A stretch of 64,000 bases of DNA from Olleya sediminilitoris (GCF_016785945.1 NZ_JAEMEF010000002.1:124001-188000), one strand, 5' to 3'; positions 33,894 to 43,965 are shown, numbered from the stretch's first letter. Notes: generated by a model not told the origin, from the letters alone. Numbers and translations are program-made.

Positions 33894-35177
33894 ATGAACA
33901 TACCTAAGTCTAGTTTTCCACGAGTAATAATTATTGGTGGAGGTTTTGCAGGCATCGCTTTAGCAAAAAAATTATCAAAGCAAGAAGTACAAGTTGTACT
34001 TTTAGATAAACATAATTATCATACATTTCAGCCATTATTATATCAAGTGTCTACAGGTGGTTTAGAGCCAGATTCTATTGCTTATCCTATTCGTAAGGTA
34101 TTGCAAGATTTTCCTAATTTTTTCTTTAGACTGGCTAATGTTTCAGAAATAAATACAGACAATAATCATGTGATTACTAATATAGGTGAATTAAAATATG
34201 ATTATTTGGTAGTAGCTTCTGGATCTAAAACCAATTATTTTGGTAATAAATCTATTAAAGAGAATAGTATGGAAATGAAAACCATACCACAGTCTTTAAA
34301 CTTAAGGAGTTTAATACTTGAAAATTTTGAAGAAGCCTTATTAACTTCAGATTTAAATGAAAGAAATGCTTTAATGAATTTTGTAATTGTTGGAGCAGGA
34401 CCAACAGGTGTAGAGCTTGCTGGTGCTTTAGCCGAAATTAAAAAAGGAATACTACCTAAAGATTATCCAGATTTAGATACACGACTAGCACAAATTAACT
34501 TAATACAATCTGGAGATAAAATTTTAAAAGCAATGAGTACTAAAGCTTCTAAAAAAGCTGAAGACTTTTTAGAAGACTTAGGTGTACATGTTTGGAAAAA
34601 TATTAGAGTTACTGGTTATGACGGAAAAACGGTCACCACAAATAGCGATTTAACTTTTGATGCTGCAACAGTAGTTTGGGCTGCAGGAGTAAAAGGAGCA
34701 GCTATTAAAGGTATAGATGCAGAACAGTTTGTAACTAGAGGAAATAGAATTATTGTAAATGAATTTAATCAAGTAAAAGGATTAGATAACATTTTTGCAA
34801 TTGGTGATGTAGCCCAAATGGAAACTGAAGCAGTACCATCAGGACATCCAATGATGGCTCAACCTGCTATACAACAAGGTAAATTATTAGGAGAAAACTT
34901 ACTAAAGTTATTAGAAAATAAACCAATGAAACCCTTTGTATATAATGATAAAGGATCTATGGCTACTATTGGTAGAAATAAAGCTGTTGTAGATTTACCA
35001 AAGTTTAAATTTCAAGGTGTTTTTGCTTGGTTTGTTTGGATGTTTGTACACTTGTTTTTCTTAATTGGATTTAGAAACAGAATGGTTGTTTTTATAAATT
35101 GGGTATACAACTACATTAGGTTTGACAGAGAAGCACGTTTAATTATTAGACCTTACAAAAAGGAATTAAAATCTTAA
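33894..35177 (+). CDS. ndh: Type II NADH dehydrogenase (NDH-2)
   Basis: A 427-residue flavoprotein that passes electrons from NADH to menaquinone without pumping ions. FAD motif IIIGGGFAGIALAKKL, YHTFQPLLYQV (typical NDH-2 signature), second nucleotide motif VIVGAGPTGVELAGAL, and FAIGDVAQ are seen. The C-terminal 60 residues contain a hydrophobic segment (FAWFVWMFVHLFFLIGF) that docks to the membrane. The quinone is likely menaquinone, since men genes occur at 60-63 kb. Single gene with its own promoter. Confidence 0.9.
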   Translation: MNIPKSSFPRVIIIGGGFAGIALAKKLSKQEVQVVLLDKHNYHTFQPLLYQVSTGGLEPDSIAYPIRKVLQDFPNFFFRLANVSEINTDNNHVITNIGELKYDYLVVASGSKTNYFGNKSIKENSMEMKTIPQSLNLRSLILENFEEALLTSDLNERNALMNFVIVGAGPTGVELAGALAEIKKGILPKDYPDLDTRLAQINLIQSGDKILKAMSTKASKKAEDFLEDLGVHVWKNIRVTGYDGKTVTTNSDLTFDAATVVWAAGVKGAAIKGIDAEQFVTRGNRIIVNEFNQVKGLDNIFAIGDVAQMETEAVPSGHPMMAQPAIQQGKLLGENLLKLLENKPMKPFVYNDKGSMATIGRNKAVVDLPKFKFQGVFAWFVWMFVHLFFLIGFRNRMVVFINWVYNYIRFDREARLIIRPYKKELKS

Positions 35178-35181
35178 AAAA

Positions 35182-35712
35182 TTATTGTTTAGCCTGACTA
35201 AACTTTTTAGCATTAAACTGACTGGATTGTCCTTTGGGTATTGATAGACTTTGCCAAGCTTCATTTTTAATAAGTTTACCAATATGTGCTATCTGCCCAA
35301 TGTGATAACTATAATGTCCTAATTGTCTAAAAATAGCTTCGGCAACCAGATGGCTTTCATTTCTAATATATACAGTTCGATCCAAATCCTGATTGTTTAA
35401 AGGTGTAATAGCATTAAATAAGCAAGTCCATCCTTTATCCCAATCGGCTAATAACTGCTCTTTCGTAGTGTAAGTGGCTTCAAACTCTTGCTCACGTTGC
35501 CTCCATGTTTTTTCGCCATCTTCGGTTAAAAAGTTAGTCCAACGACTTAACATGTTACCAACCATATGTTTTACAATAATAGACACACTGTTGGAATTTC
35601 TATGGGATTGCCAATTCATTTCATTAAAGGATAACTGCTGGAGTGTTTTATCTCCAGCAGTTTTGTAATAGTTAAACTGTTTTATAATGCTTGTAAGGTG
35701 GCTATTATTCAT
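35182..35712 (-). CDS. DinB-like protein (DUF1572)
   Basis: A 176-residue four-helix-bundle protein of the DinB superfamily, DUF1572 group. The metal-binding His residues are recognisable: IVKHMVGNM near residue 48 and GHYSYHIGQIAHIGK (HxxxH) near 133-137. Such proteins are metal-dependent, and many are thiol transferases or hydrolases for bacillithiol or similar thiols. The reaction is unknown. It overlaps the upstream cytosolic msrB by 8 nt, which suggests a shared role in oxidative or thiol stress. EgtB at 3.7 kb carries the same fold, but the genes are not linked. Confidence 0.78.
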   Translation of the reverse strand: MNNSHLTSIIKQFNYYKTAGDKTLQQLSFNEMNWQSHRNSNSVSIIVKHMVGNMLSRWTNFLTEDGEKTWRQREQEFEATYTTKEQLLADWDKGWTCLFNAITPLNNQDLDRTVYIRNESHLVAEAIFRQLGHYSYHIGQIAHIGKLIKNEAWQSLSIPKGQSSQFNAKKFSQAKQ

Positions 35713-36100
35713 TTTTAAAATCTACGCTTGCACTGTTTACACAAAATCTAGTTCCTGTTTCTGTTGGACCATCATTAAATACATGACCTAAGTGACCACC
35801 ACAATTAGAACATACAATTTCGGTTCTAATCATTCCATGGGTTTTGTCTAATATGTTGGTGATACTTCCTGGAATGGCATCGTCAAAACTTGGCCAACCA
35901 CAACTAGACTCAAATTTACTATCGCTTTCAAATAATTGCTGGTTGCATGCTGCGCAATGATATGCTCCAGACTCGAAATGTAAATTGTATTTTCCCGTAT
36001 GTGGCATTTCGGTACCTTTTTTACGTAAAATACGATACTGCTCATCTGTTAGCTCGTTACGCCATTGTTCTTCAGTTTTATTGACTTTAAAATTACTCAT
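35705..36100 (-). CDS. msrB: Peptide-methionine (R)-S-oxide reductase, cytosolic
   Basis: A 131-residue MsrB that reduces methionine-R-sulfoxide in proteins. Zinc ligands Cys49/Cys52 (CAAC) and Cys97/Cys100 (CSNC), the catalytic Cys120 in GTRFCVNS and the resolving Cys67 (ESSCGWPSF) are all present. No signal peptide. It overlaps the second msrB upstream (8 nt) and the DinB-like gene downstream (8 nt), so three genes form a tight operon. Confidence 0.92.
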   Translation of the reverse strand: MSNFKVNKTEEQWRNELTDEQYRILRKKGTEMPHTGKYNLHFESGAYHCAACNQQLFESDSKFESSCGWPSFDDAIPGSITNILDKTHGMIRTEIVCSNCGGHLGHVFNDGPTETGTRFCVNSASVDFKNE

Positions 36101-36578
36101 TACTTGGTTTAAAATTTAATGCGACTCCGTTTATACAATGTCTTTTTCCTGTAGTTGCTTTAGGACCATCATTAAACACATGACCTAAATGACCACCACA
36201 CGTTGCGCAATGTTCTTCATCTCTGGTGTATCCAATTTTAGTATCTGTCCCAAAGGCAACATTTCCTTTAATTTCTTGGTCAAAACTTGGCCAACCTGTT
36301 CCTGAGTCAAATTTGTCTTCACTTTTAAACAGTGGTGTGTCACAAGCAGCACAGTGATATACACCAGCTCTTTTTTCGTTGTTTAAGCTACTACTAAAAG
36401 GACGTTCTGTACCTGCTTTACGCAAAACATAATATTCTTTATCAGATAATTCAGTTTTCCATTCAGCATCAGTTTTACTGATTTCAAAAGTTTTCGAATC
36501 AGATTTTTTAGCTTCTTCTTGTGCGTTAGATTTACAATTAAATAGACATATTAAAAGTAAGAATGCAATTTTTTTCAT
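36093..36578 (-). CDS. msrB: Peptide-methionine (R)-S-oxide reductase, lipoprotein form
   Basis: A 161-residue MsrB with a lipoprotein signal (LICLFNC, lipidated Cys15), so it acts in the periplasm or at the outer membrane. Zinc ligands Cys76/Cys79 and Cys124/Cys127 and the catalytic Cys148 (GKRHCING) are present. The position of the usual resolving Cys is Thr94 (SGTGWPSF), so regeneration must differ from the cytosolic paralog, for example by direct reduction through a thioredoxin-like protein. First gene of the msrB-msrB-DinB operon. Confidence 0.9.
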   Translation of the reverse strand: MKKIAFLLLICLFNCKSNAQEEAKKSDSKTFEISKTDAEWKTELSDKEYYVLRKAGTERPFSSSLNNEKRAGVYHCAACDTPLFKSEDKFDSGTGWPSFDQEIKGNVAFGTDTKIGYTRDEEHCATCGGHLGHVFNDGPKATTGKRHCINGVALNFKPSNE

Positions 36579-36710
36579 AATTTTTCTTTTTTATAAAGAT
36601 ATCGTAAAATCTTAAAATAGAATTAATACAGACTTAATTTTAAATTAAAAATAACATTTCATTCTTTATAATTTAAAGTGTAACTTTAATCAATAAATTA
36701 AAATAAATAA

Positions 36711-38114
36711 ATGAAAATTATACACATAAGTGCAGAGTGCTATCCAATTGCAAAAGTTGGAGGATTAGCAGACGTTGTTGGAGCTTTACCTAAATATCAA
36801 AATACTTTGGGTCATCCTTCCTCTGTAATTATGCCTTTTTATGATAATAAATATACTCAAGAACATACATTTGAAAAGGTTTATGAAGCCGAGTTTAATT
36901 TAGGTCCTAATTATTATGTTTTTAGTGTTTTGAAAACTAAAGATTCAGATTTAGACATTGAAGCTTATTTTATTGATATTCCTGAGTTATTGTATAAAAA
37001 CTATGTGTATTCAGTAGACGATACTAAGCGTTTTATAGCATTTCAAATTGCTGCTTTAGATTGGATTAAAGTCCATAAGCAGCAACCAGATATTATACAT
37101 TGTCATGATCATCACACAGGATTAATTTCTTTTATGTTGCAAGAGTGTTTTGATTATCAGGTTTTAAATACAATACCAGTAATTACTACTATCCATAATG
37201 CACAATACCAAGGTTGGTTTGGTTATGATAAACTACATTTAATTCCTGATTTTAATGAAGAAAAAATAGGATTGTTAGATTGGAATGGTTGTATAAATCC
37301 ATTAGCAGCAGCTATTAAATGTGCTTGGAGAGTCACAACAGTATCACCAAGCTACATGGAAGAATTAAAACAAAATGCAAATGGTTTGGAAAGTTTATTA
37401 AGTCATGAAAGCACAAAATGTCAAGGTATATTAAATGGGATTGATACCCAAGTATGGAATCCAGAAACTGATGATTTTATTATTGAAAACTTTACCAAAG
37501 ACACGATCAGTACAGGTAGAAAAGCTAATAAGAATTGGTTATGTAAAGAGTATAATTTAGATCCAAATAAACCCTTGTTTGGATTTATAGGTCGTTTGGT
37601 TTCAGAAAAAGGTGTCGAAATTTTCCCTGATGTTTTTAAAAATGTTTTAGAAACTGAAGCAGTATCTATTTTATTATTAGGATCGGGAGAAAAAGAAACT
37701 GAAAATACTTTAAAAAGCTTAAAACCAGTATATAATGGAAAATATAATGCGTATATTGGTTATGACGAAAGATTATCTCATATTATTTATGCAGGAACAG
37801 ACTTTTTATTAATGCCCTCAAAAGTTGAGCCTTGTGGCTTAAATCAAATGTATGCTTTACGTTATGGTGCCATACCTATAGTTAGACGTATTGGCGGATT
37901 AAAGGATACAGTAATTGACATTGATCAAGATGGATTTGGAATATGTCATGATGATGTAAGTGTTTATGAAGTAGAGTATGCTATTAAAAGAGCTGTAGCA
38001 TTATATAATGATAGTAAGAGGTTTAAAAAATTACAAAAACAAATAATGACAATTGACCATTCTTGGGATGTGTCTGCCAAAGCTTATATTAATTTATACC
38101 AATCCATAAACTAA
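36711..38114 (+). CDS. glgA: Glycogen synthase
   Basis: A 467-residue GT5 glycosyltransferase that extends alpha-1,4-glucan from ADP-glucose. AECYPIAKVGGLADVVGAL at the N-terminus contains the KxGGL ADP-glucose motif; the C-terminal half contains GRLVSEKGVE and the SKVEPCGLNQMYALRYG catalytic loop with conserved Glu. First gene of the glycogen operon; glgC starts 6 nt after it. The upstream 132 bp carry a near-match to the -7 box (TAACTTTA). Confidence 0.92.
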   Translation: MKIIHISAECYPIAKVGGLADVVGALPKYQNTLGHPSSVIMPFYDNKYTQEHTFEKVYEAEFNLGPNYYVFSVLKTKDSDLDIEAYFIDIPELLYKNYVYSVDDTKRFIAFQIAALDWIKVHKQQPDIIHCHDHHTGLISFMLQECFDYQVLNTIPVITTIHNAQYQGWFGYDKLHLIPDFNEEKIGLLDWNGCINPLAAAIKCAWRVTTVSPSYMEELKQNANGLESLLSHESTKCQGILNGIDTQVWNPETDDFIIENFTKDTISTGRKANKNWLCKEYNLDPNKPLFGFIGRLVSEKGVEIFPDVFKNVLETEAVSILLLGSGEKETENTLKSLKPVYNGKYNAYIGYDERLSHIIYAGTDFLLMPSKVEPCGLNQMYALRYGAIPIVRRIGGLKDTVIDIDQDGFGICHDDVSVYEVEYAIKRAVALYNDSKRFKKLQKQIMTIDHSWDVSAKAYINLYQSIN

Positions 38115-38120
38115 AACACT

Positions 38121-39386
38121 ATGATTAACGACAAAGTACTCTCCATTATTTTAGGAGGAGGTCAAGGCACAAGGTTGTATCCATTAACTGCTTCACGCTC
38201 TAAACCAGCTGTACCAATAGCAGGAAAATATAGATTGGTGGATATACCAATTTCTAACTGTATAAATTCAAACATCAAACGCATGTTTGTACTAACACAG
38301 TTTAATTCTGCGTCGTTAAATAGACATATTAAAAATACGTATCATTTTAGTTTTTTTAGTTCAGCTTTTGTTGATGTATTAGCAGCCGAGCAAACACCAG
38401 GAAACAAAACTTGGTTTCAAGGTACAGCAGATGCTGTTAGACAAAGTATGCATCATTTTTTAGAACATGATTTTGAGTATGCTTTAATCCTTTCTGGAGA
38501 TCAATTGTACCAAATGGATTTTAACAAAATGATAGATGCGCATATTAATACAGGAGCAGATATATCAATAGCAACAATTCCTGTTAATGCAAAAGACGCG
38601 ACTTCTTTTGGTATTTTAAAAACTAATGAGGATAACTTAATTACTTCATTTATTGAAAAACCAAATTCAGATTTATTACCAGAATGGACCTCACCTGTGA
38701 GTCCTGATATGGAAAAACAAGGTAAAAATCATTTGGCTTCAATGGGTATTTATATTTTTAATAGAGACCTTTTAGTAGATTTGATGAATGATCCTAAAAC
38801 TATAGATTTTGGTAAAGAAATCATTCCACAATCCATTAATAAGCACAAAACGATTAGTTTTCAATATGAAGGTTATTGGACAGATATAGGTAACATAGAT
38901 TCGTTTTTTGAAGCCAATATTGGTATCACAGATGATATCCCAAAATTTAATCTTTATGATATAGACCAAAGAGTGTATACACGTGCCAGAATTTTGCCAA
39001 CATCTAAAATTTCTGGAACAAATTTAGATAAAACCGTTATTGCAGAAGGTTGTATTGTACATGCTTCTAAAATTGAAAAATCTGTAATTGGTATCAGATC
39101 TAGAATAGGTAAAGAAACTACAATTATTAATACTTACATGATGGGTTGTGATGCTTATGAGTCTTTAGAAGAAATAGAAGAAAATAATATTAAAATCTTA
39201 TTAGGTATTGGTGAGCGTTGTTTTATTAAAAATGCAATTTTAGATAAAAATATCAGGATTGGTGATGATGTAAGAATTAATGGAGGAAGTCATTTAGAAG
39301 ATAAAGAAACAGATACTTATGTTATAAAAGAAGGTATTGTAGTCATAAAAAAAGGTGCAATAATACCTAACGGATTTGTAATTTAA
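38121..39386 (+). CDS. glgC: Glucose-1-phosphate adenylyltransferase
   Basis: A 421-residue ADP-glucose pyrophosphorylase, the committed step of glycogen synthesis. GGGQGTRLYPLTASRSKPAVP is the pyrophosphorylase signature with activator/substrate residues, GTADAVRQ follows, FIEKP is the substrate loop, and a C-terminal left-handed beta-helix (VIGIRSRIGKETTII) carries allosteric contacts. Sits between glgA and glgB with gaps of 6 and 3 nt. Confidence 0.93.
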   Translation: MINDKVLSIILGGGQGTRLYPLTASRSKPAVPIAGKYRLVDIPISNCINSNIKRMFVLTQFNSASLNRHIKNTYHFSFFSSAFVDVLAAEQTPGNKTWFQGTADAVRQSMHHFLEHDFEYALILSGDQLYQMDFNKMIDAHINTGADISIATIPVNAKDATSFGILKTNEDNLITSFIEKPNSDLLPEWTSPVSPDMEKQGKNHLASMGIYIFNRDLLVDLMNDPKTIDFGKEIIPQSINKHKTISFQYEGYWTDIGNIDSFFEANIGITDDIPKFNLYDIDQRVYTRARILPTSKISGTNLDKTVIAEGCIVHASKIEKSVIGIRSRIGKETTIINTYMMGCDAYESLEEIEENNIKILLGIGERCFIKNAILDKNIRIGDDVRINGGSHLEDKETDTYVIKEGIVVIKKGAIIPNGFVI

Positions 39387-39389
39387 TAT

Positions 39390-41300
39390 ATGGCAGAAGT
39401 AACAGTATTTAGCTTATTTACAGATTTTGATATAAATCTTTTTAAAGCAGGAAAGCATTATAAGTTATACGAAAAGTTAGGGTCACATATTATGACTTTA
39501 AACGCAGTACATGGGACTTATTTTGCTGTTTGGGCACCAAGTGCTAAACAAGTATCTGTAGTTGGAGATTTTAATTATTGGACAGAAGGAGAGCATCTTT
39601 TAAATGTACGTTGGGATGAAAGCGGAATTTGGGAAGGCTTTATACCAAATGTAGGTAAAGGCACATCTTATAAATATAAAATACAGAGCCACAATAATAA
39701 TATAGTTACAGAAAAGGCAGACCCTTATGCAAGACGTTTTGAACATAACCCAAATACAGCTTCTATAATTTGGGATGATAATTATACTTGGCAAGATGAT
39801 AAATGGATGTCTAATAGAAAACAAAACAATGCGTTAGATGCACCATATTCGGTTTACGAAGTACATTTAGGATCTTGGAGAAAACAAATTGAAGACAATC
39901 GGTTTTTATCTTATGTAGAATTGGCAGAAGACTTGGTAAATTATGTCAAAGAGATGAATTTTACACACGTCGAGTTAATGCCAATTATGGAATTTCCTTA
40001 CGACCCAAGTTGGGGTTATCAAATTACAGGATACTTTGCGCCAACCTCTAGATTTGGCTATCCAGAAGAATTTAAATTACTTGTGGACAAACTTCATCAA
40101 AATAATATAGGAATCATTTTAGATTGGGTTCCATCACACTTCCCTGAAGATGCTCATGGTTTAGGCTTTTTTGATGTGTCATGTTTATATGAGCATCCAG
40201 ACAAACGTAAAGGTTATCATCAAGATTGGAAAAGTTTAATTTTTAACTATGGTCGCAACGAGGTAAAATCTTTTTTAATCAGTAATGCAATGTTTTGGTT
40301 AGACCAATATCATGCAGATGGATTACGTGTAGATGCTGTTGCCTCTATGCTATTTTTAGATTACAGTAGGGAAGAAGGAGCATGGGAACCTAACATGTAT
40401 GGAGGAAGAGAAAACTTAGAAGCGATAGCTTTTTTAAAAGAATTAAATACAGCAGTATACAGTAATTTTCCGGATGTTCAGACAATTGCAGAAGAATCTA
40501 CAGCGTTTCCAGGTGTGTCAAAACCTGTTTTTTTAGGTGGCTTAGGATTTGGTATGAAATGGATGATGGGTTGGATGCATGATACATTGCAATATTTTAA
40601 AAAAGAGCCTATTTATAGAAAACATCATCAAAACGATATTACGTTTTCCATGACTTATGCTTTTACTGAGAATTTTATGCTACCCTTAAGTCATGACGAA
40701 GTTGTTTATGGTAAAAAATCCATCTTGGGTCGTATGCCTGGAGATGAATGGCAACGTTTTGCTAATTTAAGAGTCCTTTACGGTTATATGTTTACACATC
40801 CAGGAACTAAGTTATTGTTTCAAGGTGCAGAATTTGGACAAAGTGAAGAGTGGAATTTTCAATCCAGTTTAGATTGGCATTTATTGCAGTATAAGCCACA
40901 TAAAGGTATGCAAGAGTATGTCAAAGCTTTAAATAAAGTTTATAAATCAGAACCAGCTTTATTTGAAAAACAATTTTCTTTTGAAGGATTTGAGTGGATA
41001 GATTATGGAGATGCAGAACATTCTGTTTTAGTATATATTAGAAAAGGTAATAAGCCAAAAGATAATTTAATTATTGCTTGTAATATGACACCAGTACCTT
41101 TAGAAAATTACCGAATTGGTTTGCCTAAAAAAGGACAGTTAACCGAAATTTTTAATAGTGATGATAGTTCCTATTTTGGAACAGGTGACTTTAAAAATCA
41201 AACTTTAATAAGTCAGTCAAAATTATGGCATTCTAGAAAAAATTCGGTTGAAATTACAATTCCGCCTTTAGGCATTTCAATATTAAAATATAAATCTTAA
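39390..41300 (+). CDS. glgB: 1,4-alpha-glucan branching enzyme
   Basis: A 636-residue GH13 branching enzyme. An N-terminal CBM48 module (GTYFAVWAPSAKQVSVVGDFN) precedes the barrel with DWVPSHFP, GLRVDAVASML (nucleophile Asp), IAEESTAFP (acid/base Glu) and LSHDEV, and a C-terminal beta domain. It is shorter than E. coli GlgB because it lacks the extra N-terminal module, as is common in Bacteroidota. Third gene of the operon. Confidence 0.93.
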   Translation: MAEVTVFSLFTDFDINLFKAGKHYKLYEKLGSHIMTLNAVHGTYFAVWAPSAKQVSVVGDFNYWTEGEHLLNVRWDESGIWEGFIPNVGKGTSYKYKIQSHNNNIVTEKADPYARRFEHNPNTASIIWDDNYTWQDDKWMSNRKQNNALDAPYSVYEVHLGSWRKQIEDNRFLSYVELAEDLVNYVKEMNFTHVELMPIMEFPYDPSWGYQITGYFAPTSRFGYPEEFKLLVDKLHQNNIGIILDWVPSHFPEDAHGLGFFDVSCLYEHPDKRKGYHQDWKSLIFNYGRNEVKSFLISNAMFWLDQYHADGLRVDAVASMLFLDYSREEGAWEPNMYGGRENLEAIAFLKELNTAVYSNFPDVQTIAEESTAFPGVSKPVFLGGLGFGMKWMMGWMHDTLQYFKKEPIYRKHHQNDITFSMTYAFTENFMLPLSHDEVVYGKKSILGRMPGDEWQRFANLRVLYGYMFTHPGTKLLFQGAEFGQSEEWNFQSSLDWHLLQYKPHKGMQEYVKALNKVYKSEPALFEKQFSFEGFEWIDYGDAEHSVLVYIRKGNKPKDNLIIACNMTPVPLENYRIGLPKKGQLTEIFNSDDSSYFGTGDFKNQTLISQSKLWHSRKNSVEITIPPLGISILKYKS

Positions 41301-41307
41301 GCTAAAT

Positions 41308-41334
41308 AAAATGATATTGAGTCAATATCATTTT
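41308..41334 (+). terminator. Possible terminator after glgB
   Basis: AAAATGATATTGA and TCAATATCATTTT form a 13-bp AT-rich stem around a single base, 7 nt after the glgB stop, followed by a short T-run. Weak, so read-through into the GH31 gene is possible. Confidence 0.5.
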
Positions 41335-41480
41335 ATTAGTTTTAAGGTCTGAAAATAAAGCATTTAATAATTTTTTAAATCTAAAACGTTGTAGTTAATA
41401 ATTTGTAAGAATTAACATTAGCAATGTTTTAGTAACAATATAATTTTCCGTTTTTTTACTATATATAATAATAGATAACT

Positions 41481-43886
41481 ATGATTGTAAATACCGAATT
41501 AGAGCAAAAAGGGAATTTATTTCCATCAAGAATAATAAAGTTTCAAAAGGATGTTGATACATTATATTTTTATACCGAAAATAATGTCGTTCTTCAATTA
41601 ACAGTTTTAAGAGATAGTGTATTAAGATTTAGATACACTACAACAGGTACTTTTGAAAATGATTTTTCATATGCAATTACTAAGTACGCAAGTACTGGTT
41701 ATAATAAGTTGGAAATTACTGAGAATGATGATTTTTATACCATCATTACTTCAAAGTTAAAATGTGAGGTTTCTAAAAAAGATGGACGAGTAACTATTTA
41801 TGATGTGCTTACAGACCAAATAATTAATCAAGATGAAATAGGGTTTCATTGGGAAGAAAGTTATGAGTTTGGAGGAAACATCGTTAAGATGAGTAAAACC
41901 GTTAATGAACGTGAAAGTTATTTTGGACTAGGTGATAAGCCAGAGCATTTAAACTTAAAAGGAAAGCGATTTCAAAATTGGGTTACAGACTCTTATGCAT
42001 TTGGTAAGCACACAGATCCAATATATAAAGCTATTCCGTTTTTTACAGGTTTACACCATGGTAAGGCGTATGGTATTTTCTTTGATAATACCTTTAGATC
42101 TTATTTTGATTTTGGTCAAGAACGTCGTAATGTCACAAGTTTTTGGGCTCAAGGAGGAGAGATGAACTATTATTTTATCTATGGACCTAAAATGGAAACA
42201 GTTGTAGAAAACTATACAGACCTAACAGGTAAGCCACACCAACTACCACCTTTATGGGCTTTAGGTTTTCATCAATGTAAATGGAGTTATTATCCAGAAG
42301 CAGAAGTCAAAGCAATTACATCTAAGTTTAGAGAGCTTCAAATACCATGTGACGCTATTTATTTAGATATAGATTATATGGATGGTTTTAGATGTTTTAC
42401 ATGGAATAAAGACTATTTTCCAGATCCTAAACGCATGGTTAAAGAGTTGGCAGACGATGGGTTTAAAACCGTAGCTATTATTGATCCAGGAATTAAAATA
42501 GATCCAGAATATTCAGTATTTAAAGAAGCTTTAGACAAGGACTATTTTTGTAAACGTGCAGATGGTCCTTATATGAAAGGTAAGGTATGGCCTGGAGAAT
42601 GTTTTTTTCCAGATTTTACTAAACCAGAGGTTAGAGATTGGTGGTCTGGATTATTTAAAGAGTTAGTAGAAGACATAGGTATCCAAGGTGTTTGGAATGA
42701 CATGAACGAGCCTGCAGTTATGGAAGTGCCAAATAAGACTTTTCCAGATGATGTACGTCATGATTACGATGGTAATCCTTGTAGCCACAGAAAAGCGCAT
42801 AATGTTTATGGTATGCAAATGGCAAGAGCTACTTACCATGGCATGAAAAAGTTTAACTACCCAAAACGTCCTTTTGTAATAACTAGAGCAGCTTATTCTG
42901 GTACTCAACGCTATACTTCTACTTGGACAGGTGATAATGTTGCTACTTGGGAGCATTTATGGATCGCTAATGTCCAAGCACAACGTATGGCAATGTCTGG
43001 GTTTAGTTTTGCTGGAAGTGATATTGGTGGATTTGCAGAGCAACCTCAAGGAGAGTTATTTACTAGATGGATTCAATTAGGTATTTTTCATCCATTTTGT
43101 CGTGTGCACTCATCAGGAGATCATGGAGATCAAGAACCTTGGGCTTTTGATGAGGACGTAACAGACGTGGTTAGAAAGTTTATTGAAATTAGATACCAAC
43201 TTTTACCATATTTATACACTGCTTTTTGGAATTTGGTAGAGCATGGAACACCAATTTTAAAATCTTTGGTTATGTATGACCAAGAAGATAGTCAAACGCA
43301 TTATAGAACAGACGAGTTTATGTATGGTAACCAAATACTAGTTTGTCCAATACAAGAGCCAAATGCCAAAGGACGTAGAATGTATATACCAAGAGGTACT
43401 TGGTATAACTTCTGGACTGATGAGGTTGTACAAGGTGGAAAAGAAAAATGGGTAGATGCAGAGATAGATAGTATGCCAATTTTTATTAAAGAAGGTGCTA
43501 TTATCCCTAAATATCCAAAGCAACAATATGTAGACGAAAAAGTTATTGACGAAATAACCTTAGATGTGTATTATAAAAAAGGTAAAGAGTCTTCACAATT
43601 ATTTGATGATGCTCACGATGGTTATGATTATACCAAAGGACGTTATAGCTTCAGGACATTTAAATTAACAGGAAAGTCAAACGAGTTGATTTTACAACAA
43701 CACAAAGAAGGAAAGTATGAAGCGACCTTTAAAACCTTCAAATTAAATATTCATGGGTTACCTTTTGAAATAAAAGAAATTCAGTTGGATAACGAAACGA
43801 TTTCTATAGAACATTTAAAAGTCGATGGCACAATAGCAATGGTAGTGGATAAAAAATTCACTGAAATTCATTTAATAGGAGCATAA
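41481..43886 (+). CDS. GH31 family alpha-glucosidase
   Basis: An 801-residue family 31 glycoside hydrolase. An N-terminal galactose-mutarotase-like beta domain (1-240) leads into the barrel with DIDYMDGFRCFTW, the nucleophile Asp407 in WNDMNEP, the acid/base Asp485 in WTGDNVATW, and FCRVHSSGDHGDQEPW. It probably releases glucose from maltose, maltodextrin or glycogen-derived oligosaccharides. No signal peptide is visible, so it acts in the cytoplasm. Its place after glgB suggests a role in glycogen turnover, but it has its own 180-bp upstream region. Confidence 0.88.
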   Translation: MIVNTELEQKGNLFPSRIIKFQKDVDTLYFYTENNVVLQLTVLRDSVLRFRYTTTGTFENDFSYAITKYASTGYNKLEITENDDFYTIITSKLKCEVSKKDGRVTIYDVLTDQIINQDEIGFHWEESYEFGGNIVKMSKTVNERESYFGLGDKPEHLNLKGKRFQNWVTDSYAFGKHTDPIYKAIPFFTGLHHGKAYGIFFDNTFRSYFDFGQERRNVTSFWAQGGEMNYYFIYGPKMETVVENYTDLTGKPHQLPPLWALGFHQCKWSYYPEAEVKAITSKFRELQIPCDAIYLDIDYMDGFRCFTWNKDYFPDPKRMVKELADDGFKTVAIIDPGIKIDPEYSVFKEALDKDYFCKRADGPYMKGKVWPGECFFPDFTKPEVRDWWSGLFKELVEDIGIQGVWNDMNEPAVMEVPNKTFPDDVRHDYDGNPCSHRKAHNVYGMQMARATYHGMKKFNYPKRPFVITRAAYSGTQRYTSTWTGDNVATWEHLWIANVQAQRMAMSGFSFAGSDIGGFAEQPQGELFTRWIQLGIFHPFCRVHSSGDHGDQEPWAFDEDVTDVVRKFIEIRYQLLPYLYTAFWNLVEHGTPILKSLVMYDQEDSQTHYRTDEFMYGNQILVCPIQEPNAKGRRMYIPRGTWYNFWTDEVVQGGKEKWVDAEIDSMPIFIKEGAIIPKYPKQQYVDEKVIDEITLDVYYKKGKESSQLFDDAHDGYDYTKGRYSFRTFKLTGKSNELILQQHKEGKYEATFKTFKLNIHGLPFEIKEIQLDNETISIEHLKVDGTIAMVVDKKFTEIHLIGA

Positions 43887-43895
43887 TTATGTTTT

Positions 43896-43918
43896 AAAAA
43901 GCACTTCAAAGTGTTTTT
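43896..43918 (+). terminator. Short terminator after the GH31 gene
   Basis: AAAAAGCACTT, loop CA, AAGTGTTTTT: a small stem with one G-T pair and a T-run, 9 nt after the stop codon. Confidence 0.55.
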
Positions 43919-43965
43919 GTGTATTTAATCGATAATCTAGGTGGTCTTTATACTGTGAAATATGT

